This document shows, piece by piece, positions 27,601 to 36,881 of a stretch of DNA of 38,991 nucleotides. Every line of letters starts with the position of its first letter. Within the stretch, counting starts at the first letter, position 1. Both the position numbers and the translations under genes were made by a program. This DNA is from Akkermansia muciniphila (GTDB taxonomy: Bacteria > Verrucomicrobiota > Verrucomicrobiia > Limisphaerales > SXQI01). The stretch is from assembly GCA_945867235.1 (NCBI GenBank), contig CAMBHS010000009.1:1-38991 (forward strand), given 5' to 3'. The notes beneath the pieces were generated by a model, which was not told the DNA's origin, made no database searches, and was given only the letters and a program-made list of their open reading frames with translations.

Positions 27601-27809
27601 CCGCTCTTGTTGCAGCCATGGGATTTTTACCGATGGCTGTCGCGACCGGTGCAGGAGCAGAGGTGCAACGCCCACTTGCCACCGTTGTAATTGGAGGTAT
27701 TCTCAGTTCCACATTCCTGACCTTGATCCTGCTCCCGGTGCTTTACGCTTGGATTGAAAAGGTCAAAGTTAACTCGGAGGATTTCGAAGTTCAGACTGTG
27801 CCTCGTTAA
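24645..27809 (+). CDS. HME-RND (CzcA-type) heavy-metal efflux transporter
   Basis: ATGA overlap with the TolC-like gene; DAVPNITGVQVQINTE; DFGLIIDGAVVIVDN motif typical of CzcA-type HME-RND; 1054 aa. Confidence 0.93.
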   Translation: MIQRVLEFALGHRAFVLLVTLGIAIAGTWSAMHLPIDAVPNITGVQVQINTEIAALAAEESEKLVTQPIELAMAGLPGMDDMRSVTKFGLSQVTLNFKDGTEIYRARQLVTERLQGVLDRLPVGSSPKLAPNSDGLGEILYYNVRYKEGTTNKPPTEMEQLIALREMQTYLIKPLLLTVPGIAEINETGGYQKQFVIQPKPEALEAIGMTFDELAELVSQNVENSGGGIINRGGQQLTIRSVSRVANIEDLANLPVKFGAGIKPLRVKDVAEVKIGTKFRTGAATIDGRETVIGTTMMLAGQNSRELTERVKARLADIQTKLPSGVEIQIIYDRSQLIDRAITTVKKNLFEGALFVVVLLLVLLGNWRAAIIVTTAIPLSFLFALTGMVQGNISGNLMSLGAIDFGLIIDGAVVIVDNIVRQLGQQQHQRGRPLTDGERKSVIISASQQVGRPMFFGVVIITVVYLPILALTGIEGKMFHPMALTVMFALVGALVLAFTTIPVLCFMLLRGTIRETESVILQMSKRIYEPILSVAIRFRWMVVFSASILFLGSLWLFSRLGAEFVPKLDEGSITLMLYKPVGMNIEESLRTDIEVSKKLAQDFPEITRVFSRIGTSEVASDPMPPNESDLYISYKPLSEWSKTKGRPKNKAELIEQIDATIKQVNSDYNVLMAQPIEMRVNEMLEGTKSDLAVKIFGEDFEVLEKIAGQIKEILEKVPGVAQVEFETESQTPQLQINVKREALQRHGLQAASVNRTIHAALAGKFSGTIVEGNKNFDIVVRMPEELRGDLEHIKKLPVRVGETGLVPLGTLVDFSTIDSFEPIQHDDGHRRSALMVNLKTRDLEGFVLEAQKRIEAQVKLPENYMVEFGGQYKNLQEARSRLTVIVPLALAFIFILIYMALGSVTRTLMVFSGIPLAVTGGVFALWIRDMPFSITAAVGFIALSGVAVLNGLVLVAYFNQLQKDSKSIQSVVLEGSVTRLRPVLMTALVAAMGFLPMAVATGAGAEVQRPLATVVIGGILSSTFLTLILLPVLYAWIEKVKVNSEDFEVQTVPR

Positions 27810-27815
27810 CATCAG

Positions 27816-28595
27816 ATGAAATTCAAATCGTTATTGGTGGGCGGCTGGTTTGCGCAATGGACTGCTTTTGCCCACGGGATATCCGATGCGGATAAGCAAG
27901 GCATCCTCGAAGGAGGGAATTTGGAATACCTCAAGCTCGGCACGACTCACATGCTGACGGGTTACGATCACCTCCTCTTTCTGTTTGGGGTGATTTTTTT
28001 CCTCTCCCGATTTGGGGATATCATCAAATTCATTACATGCTTCACCCTTGGGCACTGCGTCACCTTGGTGTTTGCCACGCTCCTCCACATCCAGGCGAAT
28101 TACTACCTGATCGACGCCGTGATTGCATTGACGGTGTGCTACAAAGCGTTTGAAAACATGGATGGGTTTCGGCGATTCTTTGGATTGCAGTCGCCCAATC
28201 TGTTGGTGGCCGTTTTTGTTTTTGGATTGATTCATGGGTTCGGACTTTCCACGCGCCTGCAACAATTGCCGCTAGGTCAGGACGGGTTGGTGTTGCGAAT
28301 TCTCTCGTTCAATCTTGGGGTTGAATTTGGTCAAGTCGCCGCCCTTTCCGGCATGTGGATTTTTTTGTCGGGCTGGCGGAAAACCCAATCCTTCATGAAA
28401 TGGGGCAAGGTCGCCAACGTGGTGCTTTTTTCCGCAGGACTCCTGCTTTTCCTGATGCAACTTCACCGATATGAACACACCCAGTTCGCAGAGGAATTCC
28501 CACTCAACAAGGAGGAACATTTTCAATTGCACGAAAACATGAACCGCAATCGGGACTTGGAAACCGAGACCGTCCCCGTGGAACCGCAACGATGA
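27816..28595 (+). CDS. HupE/UreJ-family membrane protein (candidate Ni/Co transporter)
   Basis: HMLTGYDHLLFLFGVIFFLSRFGDIIKFITCFTLGHCVTLVFATL; FGLIHGFGLSTRLQQLPLG. Confidence 0.85.
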   Translation: MKFKSLLVGGWFAQWTAFAHGISDADKQGILEGGNLEYLKLGTTHMLTGYDHLLFLFGVIFFLSRFGDIIKFITCFTLGHCVTLVFATLLHIQANYYLIDAVIALTVCYKAFENMDGFRRFFGLQSPNLLVAVFVFGLIHGFGLSTRLQQLPLGQDGLVLRILSFNLGVEFGQVAALSGMWIFLSGWRKTQSFMKWGKVANVVLFSAGLLLFLMQLHRYEHTQFAEEFPLNKEEHFQLHENMNRNRDLETETVPVEPQR

Positions 28596-28629
28596 TTTCT
28601 ACCTCAACAGATTCAACCCATAAGCCTAT

Positions 28630-29079
28630 ATGAAAAAAACGACGATCATTACTCTGGCACTTGCCGCATTCTTCCCGTTCACCTTTCCACAGGTTTTAGC
28701 GCAGAAGGAAAAGGACAAAAAGCCGGCGTCCGCAGAAGGCAGTGCGCATAGTCATTTCACAAAGATCCCCGCCACGGTGGAGGAGATTTGGAAAGAGATT
28801 CAGAAGCAACAGGGAAAATTAGCAAAAGTTGTCGCCGCAAAAGATTTGGGTGAAGCGCATGACCATGCGTTTGCCATCCGAGATTTGGTGAAAGCTTTGC
28901 CGGGCAAATCGTCGGCTGAGAATAAGCCCAAAGCGGAGGATGCCTCCAAAACAATCACGAAACTCGCTGCGGACATCGACAAATCTGGAGCGGCGGGAGC
29001 CCAAAAATCCACGGAGGCCAACGTGAAAAAACTGGATGCGGCCATCGCCGCTCTAAAGGTCAACCTTACTGGAAAGTAG
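28630..29079 (+). CDS. Small secreted helical His/Lys-rich hypothetical protein
   Basis: Signal peptide MKKTTIITLALAAFFPFTFPQVLAQ; helical, with HSHF and EAHDHAF. Confidence 0.6.
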   Translation: MKKTTIITLALAAFFPFTFPQVLAQKEKDKKPASAEGSAHSHFTKIPATVEEIWKEIQKQQGKLAKVVAAKDLGEAHDHAFAIRDLVKALPGKSSAENKPKAEDASKTITKLAADIDKSGAAGAQKSTEANVKKLDAAIAALKVNLTGK

Positions 29080-29108
29080 CCTATCCCGATCGAGTGGCGA
29101 TCTCGCGA

Positions 29109-29666
29109 TTAAAGCGGGGCGACATGCCCATCCGCGAAGATCACATTTTTTGTGGTGAGACCCCGCTTGCCGGTGTGGACGTTGTCGTAGTCATACATCA
29201 GCGGTGTTTTGACAGGTTCCCAATTGATAGTCATCCGGCGACGTTTGCTGCTGGGTCGATCAAGCCATTGATTATTGAACGTGGTGTTCCATTCGTAGCT
29301 GGATTTTTCCTGTTCAAATCGTTTCGCTTTATCCGCCGGACACTTGAACACGCCTTGGCTTCCACCGACATAATTGGAAATCACTTCAGAAATGGCAGGC
29401 AGGGCGTTCGTGCTGGCGATGGCATTGGTTCCGGTCTGCTGGCTGGGCAATCGGGCCGCGATCGGCAGGCGACCTTTGTAATCATCGGCATACAGGGTCA
29501 GCGCAATGCCGAGTTGGCGCAGATTGTTCAGGCAGTAGGTGTCACGACCTTTGTTTTTTGCCCGTGCGAGGGCTGGCATGAGCAACCCCGCGAGAATGGC
29601 GATGATAGCAATCACCACCAAAAGTTCGATCAAGGTGAAGCCGCGTTGACGGAGATTTACTTTCAT
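29109..29666 (-). CDS. Type II secretion-like pseudopilin (prepilin N-methylation motif)
   Basis: [34 protein letters not shown]-terminal VIFADGHV. Confidence 0.92.
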   Translation of the reverse strand: MKVNLRQRGFTLIELLVVIAIIAILAGLLMPALARAKNKGRDTYCLNNLRQLGIALTLYADDYKGRLPIAARLPSQQTGTNAIASTNALPAISEVISNYVGGSQGVFKCPADKAKRFEQEKSSYEWNTTFNNQWLDRPSSKRRRMTINWEPVKTPLMYDYDNVHTGKRGLTTKNVIFADGHVAPL

Positions 29667-29678
29667 AAAATTTATAGG

Positions 29679-30716
29679 TTAGGGACGGTTTTGACCCATG
29701 CGTTGCGGAGTCCGGCGATCCCGTGCGGCTCGCTGCTCGGGTGTGGTGAAGGTCAGACTTTTCAACATGCGATCTTGGATCCGGCCTTGGATTTGTGGGG
29801 ACTGGATTTGTTGTTGAATGAAATCACCGCGTTGCTCAGCAGGCATTTGAGCCAATTGTTGGAGGCTCGATTGGAACTCCGCTGGAACACCGAGATCGTT
29901 TAATTTCTTCTGTTGGTCAGCCGCACTCAGTTGTTGAAATTCCTCAAGGCGCTGCATGATATTTCCGCGGCCACCCTCGGATCCGCGAGAGCGATCGCCC
30001 GCAGGACGCTCCTCCGAGTTAGCTTCCGAGGTTCGGGGAACCAGAGCGACCTCAGGGGGACGACCTCCACCGAGCAATGCGTAGAAATGCGAGTGGCTGC
30101 GGTGGAGTTGTTTCGCCACAAGTGCCACGGCCTTTTTCAAAGGGGTCTGCACCACATTGAGTGTGATTTTCCCACTGGTCCCATCCTCCGCCACCACTTT
30201 CGCATTCGATAAACGCGATATCGACCGCAGACCGCTCTCTACGGTTTGATCTTTAAGCGTGAGGGATAGGGTGCCATCGGAAACGCCCAAGTTTTCGGCG
30301 AACTCGCTGCCAGCACCTCCGAATCCAAAGGAGCCACGTGCGTTGAACGATTTCCAAACAGAATCAGATTGCGATTTTTCTCCCCGAACAATTTGTCGCA
30401 ATTCGTTGTAAGATTTCTTGGCGGTGTAAAGGGGATAAAAAAGCGTCCATCGAGCCTCGGATTGTTCCGCCAAGATTTCCAACACTTCCGTCAACGGAAC
30501 CCGCTTCACATTTAGAGTTATCGACGCTTCAAGATTCTTCTGCACATCGATAGACTCCCAGGTCTGCCACTCGATTTTTCGGATAACTTTGCGCAAGGGC
30601 ATGTTGACCACATCGAGGGTCACGAGATCGCGGCGGGCTTGCTGCACCCGGATCACGAATAGGACAACTGTTACCAGTGCGATGGCCGAAATAATGATGC
30701 GAGTTTTTTTTGTCAT
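29679..30716 (-). CDS. Membrane protein with secretin/TonB short N-terminal (STN)-like domains
   Basis: MTKKTRIIISAIALVTVVLFVIRVQQA; VTLDVVNMPLRKVIRKIEWQT...SITLNVKRVPLTEVLEILAEQSEARW and ITLNVVQTPLKKAVALVAKQL. ATG 30716 preferred over track start 30776. Confidence 0.65.
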   Translation of the reverse strand: MTKKTRIIISAIALVTVVLFVIRVQQARRDLVTLDVVNMPLRKVIRKIEWQTWESIDVQKNLEASITLNVKRVPLTEVLEILAEQSEARWTLFYPLYTAKKSYNELRQIVRGEKSQSDSVWKSFNARGSFGFGGAGSEFAENLGVSDGTLSLTLKDQTVESGLRSISRLSNAKVVAEDGTSGKITLNVVQTPLKKAVALVAKQLHRSHSHFYALLGGGRPPEVALVPRTSEANSEERPAGDRSRGSEGGRGNIMQRLEEFQQLSAADQQKKLNDLGVPAEFQSSLQQLAQMPAEQRGDFIQQQIQSPQIQGRIQDRMLKSLTFTTPEQRAARDRRTPQRMGQNRP

Positions 30717-30843
30717 AGTTGTCGGTTCCTTCCAAAGTGTGAAGTATCCGTTCAAAGGATACAGACTGAGAATCACCGTGCGAGGTTACGAATTCGATTT
30801 CGCATCTCGCAACCGTTCCTGAATAATTAGGACGAAGAACGCG

Positions 30844-32250
30844 TCAGGATTGAGCGCGTGAGGATAAACCCTTGATCAGTTTTTCGTGCAGTCCTCCAAA
30901 CCCTCCATTGCTAAAAATGCAGATGACATCGCCCGTTCGTGACTCGGTGAGAAGATGTTGGGCGATGGTATTGGCGTCGGGCAGATAGGCCGCAGGACGA
31001 CCGGTTGCGCGCAATTCCTGGATGAGTCGATCCGGATCCAAACGGTCGGAAGGTTTCAGAAGTTCCAGACGTGCGACTTGAGCCACGACCGAAGCATCGG
31101 CGAGTTTGAGAGCATCGGCCAATTCGGATTGGAAGACGTTGCGCCGGGTGGTGTTGGAGCGGGGTTCAAAAACCGCCCAAAGTAGGCGATTGGGATACTT
31201 GATCCGCAAAGCGATAAGGGTCTCGCGGATGGCGGTCGGATGGTGTCCAAAATCATCTACGATCGCGATTCCATCCGGTTCACCACGCACTTCCATGCGT
31301 CGTTTGATTCCTAGAAACGTTTGAAAAGCGGATTGGATCTGTGAAGGCGCGAGTCCGCAATGGATCGCACAAGCGGCGACCGCGAGCGCATTACGCACAT
31401 TGAGTTCACCGATTAACGGGATGGTGTAAGTCTCGCCTTGTAATTGAAATGAGGACTCGTCACTCCTCAATTGCAGGCTCGTGGCCTGACGGTCGTTGGG
31501 GGCACCCAATCCAAAGCGTTGCACGGGACAATGCTTGATGTCGAGCATCCCAGAAAGGTTGGGTTCATCGCCGTTGGCCAACAGCAAACCGTTCCGCGGT
31601 ATCAATTGGATTAACCTTTTGAATGAGGTTTGAATCGCCGCCAAGTTCTCGAAAATATCAGCGTGATCGAATTCGAGGTTGTTGATCAGAGCGACCTCGG
31701 GAAGGTAGTGAACGAACTTGCTGCGCTTGTCAAAAAACGAGGTGTCATACTCGTCTCCTTCAATGATGAACCATGGGCTATCCGTGAACCGTGCCCCCTG
31801 CCCTAGGTTCGTGGGAATGCCGCCGATCATGTAGCTTGGATTCAACCCGTTATGCTCGAACACCCACGTCAGGAGCGATGTCGTGGTGGTTTTTCCGTGC
31901 GTGCCCGCGACGACAATGGATCTTTTTCCACGAATGAAAAACTCTTTGAGTAGCTCGGGAAGGGAACAGTAGTGGAGCTTTTTTTCCAGAATGGCCTCCA
32001 CCTCAGGATTGCCTCGTGAAAGTGCATTGCCAACAACAACGAGATCGGGTGCCTCCGCCAGATTCGATTCCTTATATCCGTTGAACACGGTGAGACCGCG
32101 TTCGGCGAGGAATGTGGACATGGGCGGATACACATTTTCGTCCGAACCTGTGACGGTAAATCCTTTTTCCTGCAACGCAACGGCGGTAGCTGCCATGGCC
32201 GTGCCACCAATGCCAATAAAATGTATGTGACGTAGTGAGGATGACATCAT
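30844..32250 (-). CDS. mpl: UDP-N-acetylmuramate:L-alanyl-gamma-D-glutamyl-meso-diaminopimelate ligase
   Basis: IHFIGIGGTAMAATAVALQEKGFTVTGSDENVYPPMS; VAGTHGKTTTTSLLTWV; FEPRSNTTRRNVFQ. Confidence 0.92.
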   Translation of the reverse strand: MMSSSLRHIHFIGIGGTAMAATAVALQEKGFTVTGSDENVYPPMSTFLAERGLTVFNGYKESNLAEAPDLVVVGNALSRGNPEVEAILEKKLHYCSLPELLKEFFIRGKRSIVVAGTHGKTTTTSLLTWVFEHNGLNPSYMIGGIPTNLGQGARFTDSPWFIIEGDEYDTSFFDKRSKFVHYLPEVALINNLEFDHADIFENLAAIQTSFKRLIQLIPRNGLLLANGDEPNLSGMLDIKHCPVQRFGLGAPNDRQATSLQLRSDESSFQLQGETYTIPLIGELNVRNALAVAACAIHCGLAPSQIQSAFQTFLGIKRRMEVRGEPDGIAIVDDFGHHPTAIRETLIALRIKYPNRLLWAVFEPRSNTTRRNVFQSELADALKLADASVVAQVARLELLKPSDRLDPDRLIQELRATGRPAAYLPDANTIAQHLLTESRTGDVICIFSNGGFGGLHEKLIKGLSSRAQS

Positions 32251-32308
32251 GTGACGAGAACGTATGGCGTTTTAGGAATTGCGAAACTGGGAGAAAAAAG
32301 CTGTCGGC

Positions 32309-33268
32309 TCATTTTTTTCGTCGGAATCCCGGAGGCAATTTGGGACCGGGTTCCTCCTCCTGAACCGTATTGACTGCGAAACCTTCAGCCTCGGGATCGG
32401 CGAATGGAATCGCCATTTCGGCCAGCCGTTTACGGGCTTTGCTGGCGGCAGGCATTTTCCCATGCTCCATGATGATTCGCTGAAGCAATTCCACAGCTTT
32501 GGTTTCCTGGTCTAAATGGAAATAAAGATTACACAGGTGGATGGCCGACCAAGCCCAACGATCCGGATTCAACTTATGCTTGAGAATCTCCTCATACTCC
32601 AACGCGGCGGCGAGTTGGTTTTTGAGATCCTTCTCGTAGATTTCTGCAATGCGGATCGCCGCATGGATTTCGCGGGGATGTTTCTGGAGGTAATCCCGGA
32701 GCAGATCAATCGTGTCCAAATGATTTCCTGCCGCCCATTGTTGCTCGATACGTTCGTAATCCGGATCATTCAAATCCGATTTGTCATCGTGATACATCAG
32801 TTGAATCGCCTGTTGGCCGGTGAAACGAGAGAAGTCGTAGGCCAACAACACACCGCATCCGATCACACCCGCTAGCACACAACCGATCCAAAAACCCAAA
32901 TCCTTACGCCCGCCAAAAACATTGGGGCGATGCAGGGCTCCCGTTGAACTCAGTTCGATATCGAGCGAGGTGCTGTCTGACGCGGAAGCAGCCACCGTGG
33001 CTCCGGTAGTCTCACTCACGGCGGGAACAAGCGAGTTCGTGGACAAAGCATTCGTGGTTGAATTGAGATTGGTTTTTGACAGGGTGCCAACCACTTTTGG
33101 GGCGTTGGTGGCGAGGTTCGTGGTGGTGATCGACTGGGATCGGTTGGTAGAACTGGAGCTTACCACAGGGGTCTTTTGGCCGGACAAGACGCCCTTCAAT
33201 TTGTAACCGGAAAAAAGTGCAAGGGAGAGGAAAGCTCCGTATAAAACCAGTTTAATTCCAACATTCAT
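32309..33268 (-). CDS. Membrane-anchored TPR-type protein
   Basis: Two TM segments, Ser/Thr/Asn-rich linker, then NHLDTIDLLRDYLQKHPREIHAAIRIAEIYEKDLKNQLAAALEYEEILKHKLNPDRWAWSAIHLCNLYFHL. Confidence 0.75.
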   Translation of the reverse strand: MNVGIKLVLYGAFLSLALFSGYKLKGVLSGQKTPVVSSSSTNRSQSITTTNLATNAPKVVGTLSKTNLNSTTNALSTNSLVPAVSETTGATVAASASDSTSLDIELSSTGALHRPNVFGGRKDLGFWIGCVLAGVIGCGVLLAYDFSRFTGQQAIQLMYHDDKSDLNDPDYERIEQQWAAGNHLDTIDLLRDYLQKHPREIHAAIRIAEIYEKDLKNQLAAALEYEEILKHKLNPDRWAWSAIHLCNLYFHLDQETKAVELLQRIIMEHGKMPAASKARKRLAEMAIPFADPEAEGFAVNTVQEEEPGPKLPPGFRRKK

Positions 33269-33334
33269 AGTCGTTCCGTGTCTTGAACGCTACCGAGGTA
33301 GCACTTTCCTAGAAAGCCATTTCTCCACCCAAAC

Positions 33335-34453
33335 TCACCCCTGGTCACCCGCAGCGAAAGTTGCCAGGCGTTGCAAGCAATCAAAAGCATTGGACTTGGC
33401 CTCCTCCAATTCCGCTAGGTGCGGGACGATGGCATACGAACGGAAATTTTTCCACGGGGCGTTTTTGCCTTCGGTAGAAACGGAACCCGCAAGGCATAGG
33501 CAGCGTTTGCCGGCTTTGTCCGCAGCGGCAGCCACCACACCCACCCCCTTGCCCATGAGCGTTTGGGCGTCCATCGCTCCCTCAGCCGTAATGATCAAAT
33601 CGGATTGTGCGATGCGTTCTTCCAAATTGGCTAATTGAGTAAAAATTTCTCCGCCCGATCGAAAGGTTCCTTGGCAAAAAACTTTCAATCCAAATCCAAG
33701 CCCCCCCGCTGCTCCTGCTCCGGGTTGGATTGCTGCGTCCATTGTGCCGCTGCTGGAGAGGACTTTTGCCAACTTTCCGAGACAGGCTTCGGCATGAGGA
33801 AAATCCATTTCGCGCAGCCCTTTTTGGGGACCGTAAATCCTACTGGCACCGTTGACGCCAAGGAGCGGATTGCTCACATCAACAGCGATAATAATTTCAT
33901 CGAAATCAAGGGATTGAGAAGGGGGTTGAATGTGGTCCAGTTGATCGAGGGCAGACCAATCGAGAATTTCTTTTCCGGTGACATCCCAGAATGTCCAACC
34001 GAGAGAGCGAGCCAAACCAAAGCCGCCGTCGTTGGTGGCACTGCCCCCGATTCCGACATAAAGTTTGCGTGCTCCGGCTTCAGCGGCATGTCGCAAAACG
34101 GTGCCGAGCCCATAGGTGTCGAGGGTAAAGGGATGAAAGAGACCCGGCGGCAACAACGCGAGCCCGATCACTTGCGCCGTTTCAATCACAGCGGTGGCGG
34201 TGTCACTTTGGAGCCACCATTCGGCCAACCTAGGACGCCGAGCCGCATCCGTCGTCAAACAGATCCGACTCTCGGCACCCAACAACGATCCCAGCACTTC
34301 GCCAAACCCATCGCCGCCATCAGCCATGGGTAAAAGATCGAGAATGTCCGTGGGTCTTGCTTGGTGCCAGCCTTGGGCAATCGCATTGGCTGCCTGGCGG
34401 GACGTTAACGTGCCTTTGAATTTGTCTGGCACAATTAAAACTCGGAGTGACAT
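33335..34453 (-). CDS. Glycerate kinase
   Basis: VLIVPDKFKGTLTSRQAANAIAQGW; LLPMADGGDGFGEVL; VGIGGSATNDGGFGLARSLG; ITAEGAMDAQTLMGKGVG. Confidence 0.94.
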   Translation of the reverse strand: MSLRVLIVPDKFKGTLTSRQAANAIAQGWHQARPTDILDLLPMADGGDGFGEVLGSLLGAESRICLTTDAARRPRLAEWWLQSDTATAVIETAQVIGLALLPPGLFHPFTLDTYGLGTVLRHAAEAGARKLYVGIGGSATNDGGFGLARSLGWTFWDVTGKEILDWSALDQLDHIQPPSQSLDFDEIIIAVDVSNPLLGVNGASRIYGPQKGLREMDFPHAEACLGKLAKVLSSSGTMDAAIQPGAGAAGGLGFGLKVFCQGTFRSGGEIFTQLANLEERIAQSDLIITAEGAMDAQTLMGKGVGVVAAAADKAGKRCLCLAGSVSTEGKNAPWKNFRSYAIVPHLAELEEAKSNAFDCLQRLATFAAGDQG

Positions 34454-34625
34454 CGTTGGACTGATTATTTTGTCGCAAACTTAATTCGGAGGAAAGGGAA
34501 GTTTTTGAATCCAATCCCGGCCGCGGGTCGATTTGGCGTGTAACCTGCTCGTCACTTAACCAGTCATTAAAAGAGTGTTTTATGTCCATTAACCCATTCA
34601 TTGCCGGACTGCGGGTATTGCCTTC

Positions 34626-36881
34626 ATGAATTCAAGTCACACCCGATTCGTTCTCGGCCTACTATTAAGTTTATCGCTTCTGCCCCACTCCCCTTTGCTG
34701 GCAGACGATTCGCGAGTGTGGTTCACGTATTCGGGGAATGCAGCGTTCGTCCAGGTGCAAGGGGATACTGATGAAGAATGGCGATTCCAAACCTCCACAA
34801 ATCTCACGGTGTGGACCAATGCTCCCGCGTTGGGAAGCGTGTTCGGAGGGGTTGCGAATCTTCCGAAAGTTCCGATCAACCTAGCTGGGTCCACAAGCCG
34901 GTTTATACGCACCACACGAACCGACGGCCTTTTTGACGTTCAGTTATTTCGCAAGATCAACCTGACTTTCACCAACTCCAACTGGACCACCCTGATGGCG
35001 AACGCACGCACGTCGGGAGGCAATGTCCCCACGGTTGTCACGCTGGCCAATGGAGTGATGGCAACCAACGTCGGAGCCCGTTACAAGGGCAACTCCTCCT
35101 ACGATCTGGGAGGCAGCAAAAAATCGGTCAACTTGGATTTTAATATCCTGAATCCGGAGGGTCGAGTCATGGGTTATCGCGCGATCAATTTTAACAATGC
35201 TGCGGGCGATTCCACTCTGATGCGCGAGCCTCTTTATTTCAATGTGATGCGTGAGTATGCGCCAGGACCCCATGGTGCCATGGCGATGCTTCAGATTAAC
35301 GGTGCCTATTGGGGGGTGTATTCCATGGTCGATCAGTTGAATAATGATTTGCTGGATGATTGGTTTCCCAGTCATGAGGGCGACCGATGGCGGGCTCCCA
35401 ACATCGGCGGTGGCGGCGGGGGATTTGAAAGTGGAACCTCAGCCTTCAGCTACTTGGGGAAATCGTTTTCTCTCTACACCAATAACTATGAATTAAAGTC
35501 CACCTACTCTACGAACGCGTGGCTGCGATTGGTCAATGCCGTTGATGTGTTGAACAATTCTCCCGTCGCGGAACGCCGTGATAAAGTGGAAAATGTTTTT
35601 GCCGTGGATCGATGGTTGTGGTTTCTCGCGGTCGAAAATCTTTTTGTCGATGACGACAGTTATTGGAACAAGGGGGCGGACTATGCCTTCTATTATGAAC
35701 CGGAAAGCGGGCGCATTCACCCTGTCGAGCATGATGGCAATGAGGCGTTTACTTCCACGATGGGCATCACGTCCTCGCTTTCGCCTGTGCAAGGTTCCAC
35801 AGGCAACAATCGTCCGTTGCTCTCGAAACTATTGGCGATTCCTGAATTGCGGCAACGCTACCTTGCCCACATGCGCACGGTGTTGGAGGAACGGTTTAAT
35901 CCCCGCTACCTCACGCCGGTGATCAACCACTACAATCGTTTGACCGTCGCGGATGTCATCACGGATCCCAAAAAGAATTTCACGATGACGGCCTACACAA
36001 ACGCCCTGTTGACTCTGAAAATGTATGTCACCAATCGGTTCAAGTATCTCACCAACCACGTCGAACTTCGTCCGGTGCCACCGAAAATCATTGCTGTTCA
36101 TCCTCCCCAATCGTCACCTGGTCCGATCGATGTGCCCGTGATTCGGGCGCAGGTTGAACCCAATGGAACCAACGGGATAGACTCCGTTTGGCTCTCGTGG
36201 CGCGACAAACCTTTCGGTCGTTTTTCTACAACGCAAATGTTTGATGACGGGGCCCATGACGACCTTAAGGCGATGGATGGATTTTTTGGAGCAGCAACGA
36301 CCAACTATCCTGCGGGCAACAAAATCCATTACTATATTGAAGCCCGATCCGCCAGCGCACCCAAGGCGGCCTCATTTTCTCCGGCTCGTGCGGAACAACA
36401 GACCTACAATTACCGCGTCGCCCTGACGACCGCTCCGCATACTCCCGTGGTGATCAATGAATTGATGGCGTTGAACGATCAGACGATCGCGGATCCTCAA
36501 GGAGAATTCGATGACTGGATCGAGTTGCGAAATATCACCGATGAGGCGGTGGACCTGAGCGGGTGCTATCTCACCGATGAACCTACCAACCCACGCAAAT
36601 GGACTTTCCCAGCGGGAACAATCATTCCCGCATCCGGCTATCTCCTTGTTTGGGCCGACGAGGATGGTCTGGCGACACCGGGGTTGCACGCCAACTTCAA
36701 ACTGGAAAAAGCTGGGGAGAAAGTGTTTTTGATCGATGCCGATGCGAACTTCAATGCAGTGCTCGATACGATCTCTTTCCCAGCCCAAAAAGCCGACATC
36801 TCCTACGGGAGATCGCCCTTTGATGCCGATCTTTTCGTGCCAATGCAACCAACACCCGGGCAACCGAACGCCTCATTTTAA
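34626..36881 (+). CDS. CotH kinase family protein with lamin tail domain, secreted
   Basis: Signal peptide; GARYKGNSSYDLGGSKKSVNLDFN, REPLYFNVMREYAPGPHGAMAMLQINGAYWGVYSMVDQLN, EHDGNEAF; C-terminal VINELMALNDQTIADPQGEFDDWIELRNITDEAVDLSGCYLTD. Confidence 0.9.
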   Translation: MNSSHTRFVLGLLLSLSLLPHSPLLADDSRVWFTYSGNAAFVQVQGDTDEEWRFQTSTNLTVWTNAPALGSVFGGVANLPKVPINLAGSTSRFIRTTRTDGLFDVQLFRKINLTFTNSNWTTLMANARTSGGNVPTVVTLANGVMATNVGARYKGNSSYDLGGSKKSVNLDFNILNPEGRVMGYRAINFNNAAGDSTLMREPLYFNVMREYAPGPHGAMAMLQINGAYWGVYSMVDQLNNDLLDDWFPSHEGDRWRAPNIGGGGGGFESGTSAFSYLGKSFSLYTNNYELKSTYSTNAWLRLVNAVDVLNNSPVAERRDKVENVFAVDRWLWFLAVENLFVDDDSYWNKGADYAFYYEPESGRIHPVEHDGNEAFTSTMGITSSLSPVQGSTGNNRPLLSKLLAIPELRQRYLAHMRTVLEERFNPRYLTPVINHYNRLTVADVITDPKKNFTMTAYTNALLTLKMYVTNRFKYLTNHVELRPVPPKIIAVHPPQSSPGPIDVPVIRAQVEPNGTNGIDSVWLSWRDKPFGRFSTTQMFDDGAHDDLKAMDGFFGAATTNYPAGNKIHYYIEARSASAPKAASFSPARAEQQTYNYRVALTTAPHTPVVINELMALNDQTIADPQGEFDDWIELRNITDEAVDLSGCYLTDEPTNPRKWTFPAGTIIPASGYLLVWADEDGLATPGLHANFKLEKAGEKVFLIDADANFNAVLDTISFPAQKADISYGRSPFDADLFVPMQPTPGQPNASF

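Noticed and set aside
29094-29903. 269-aa plus-strand ORF
   Set aside because: Antisense to a pseudopilin with a clear [18 protein letters not shown] motif and to the STN-like gene; no recognisable domain, so treated as a shadow ORF.
33635-34333. 232-aa plus-strand ORF
   Set aside because: Fully antisense to a convincing glycerate kinase; low-complexity composition.
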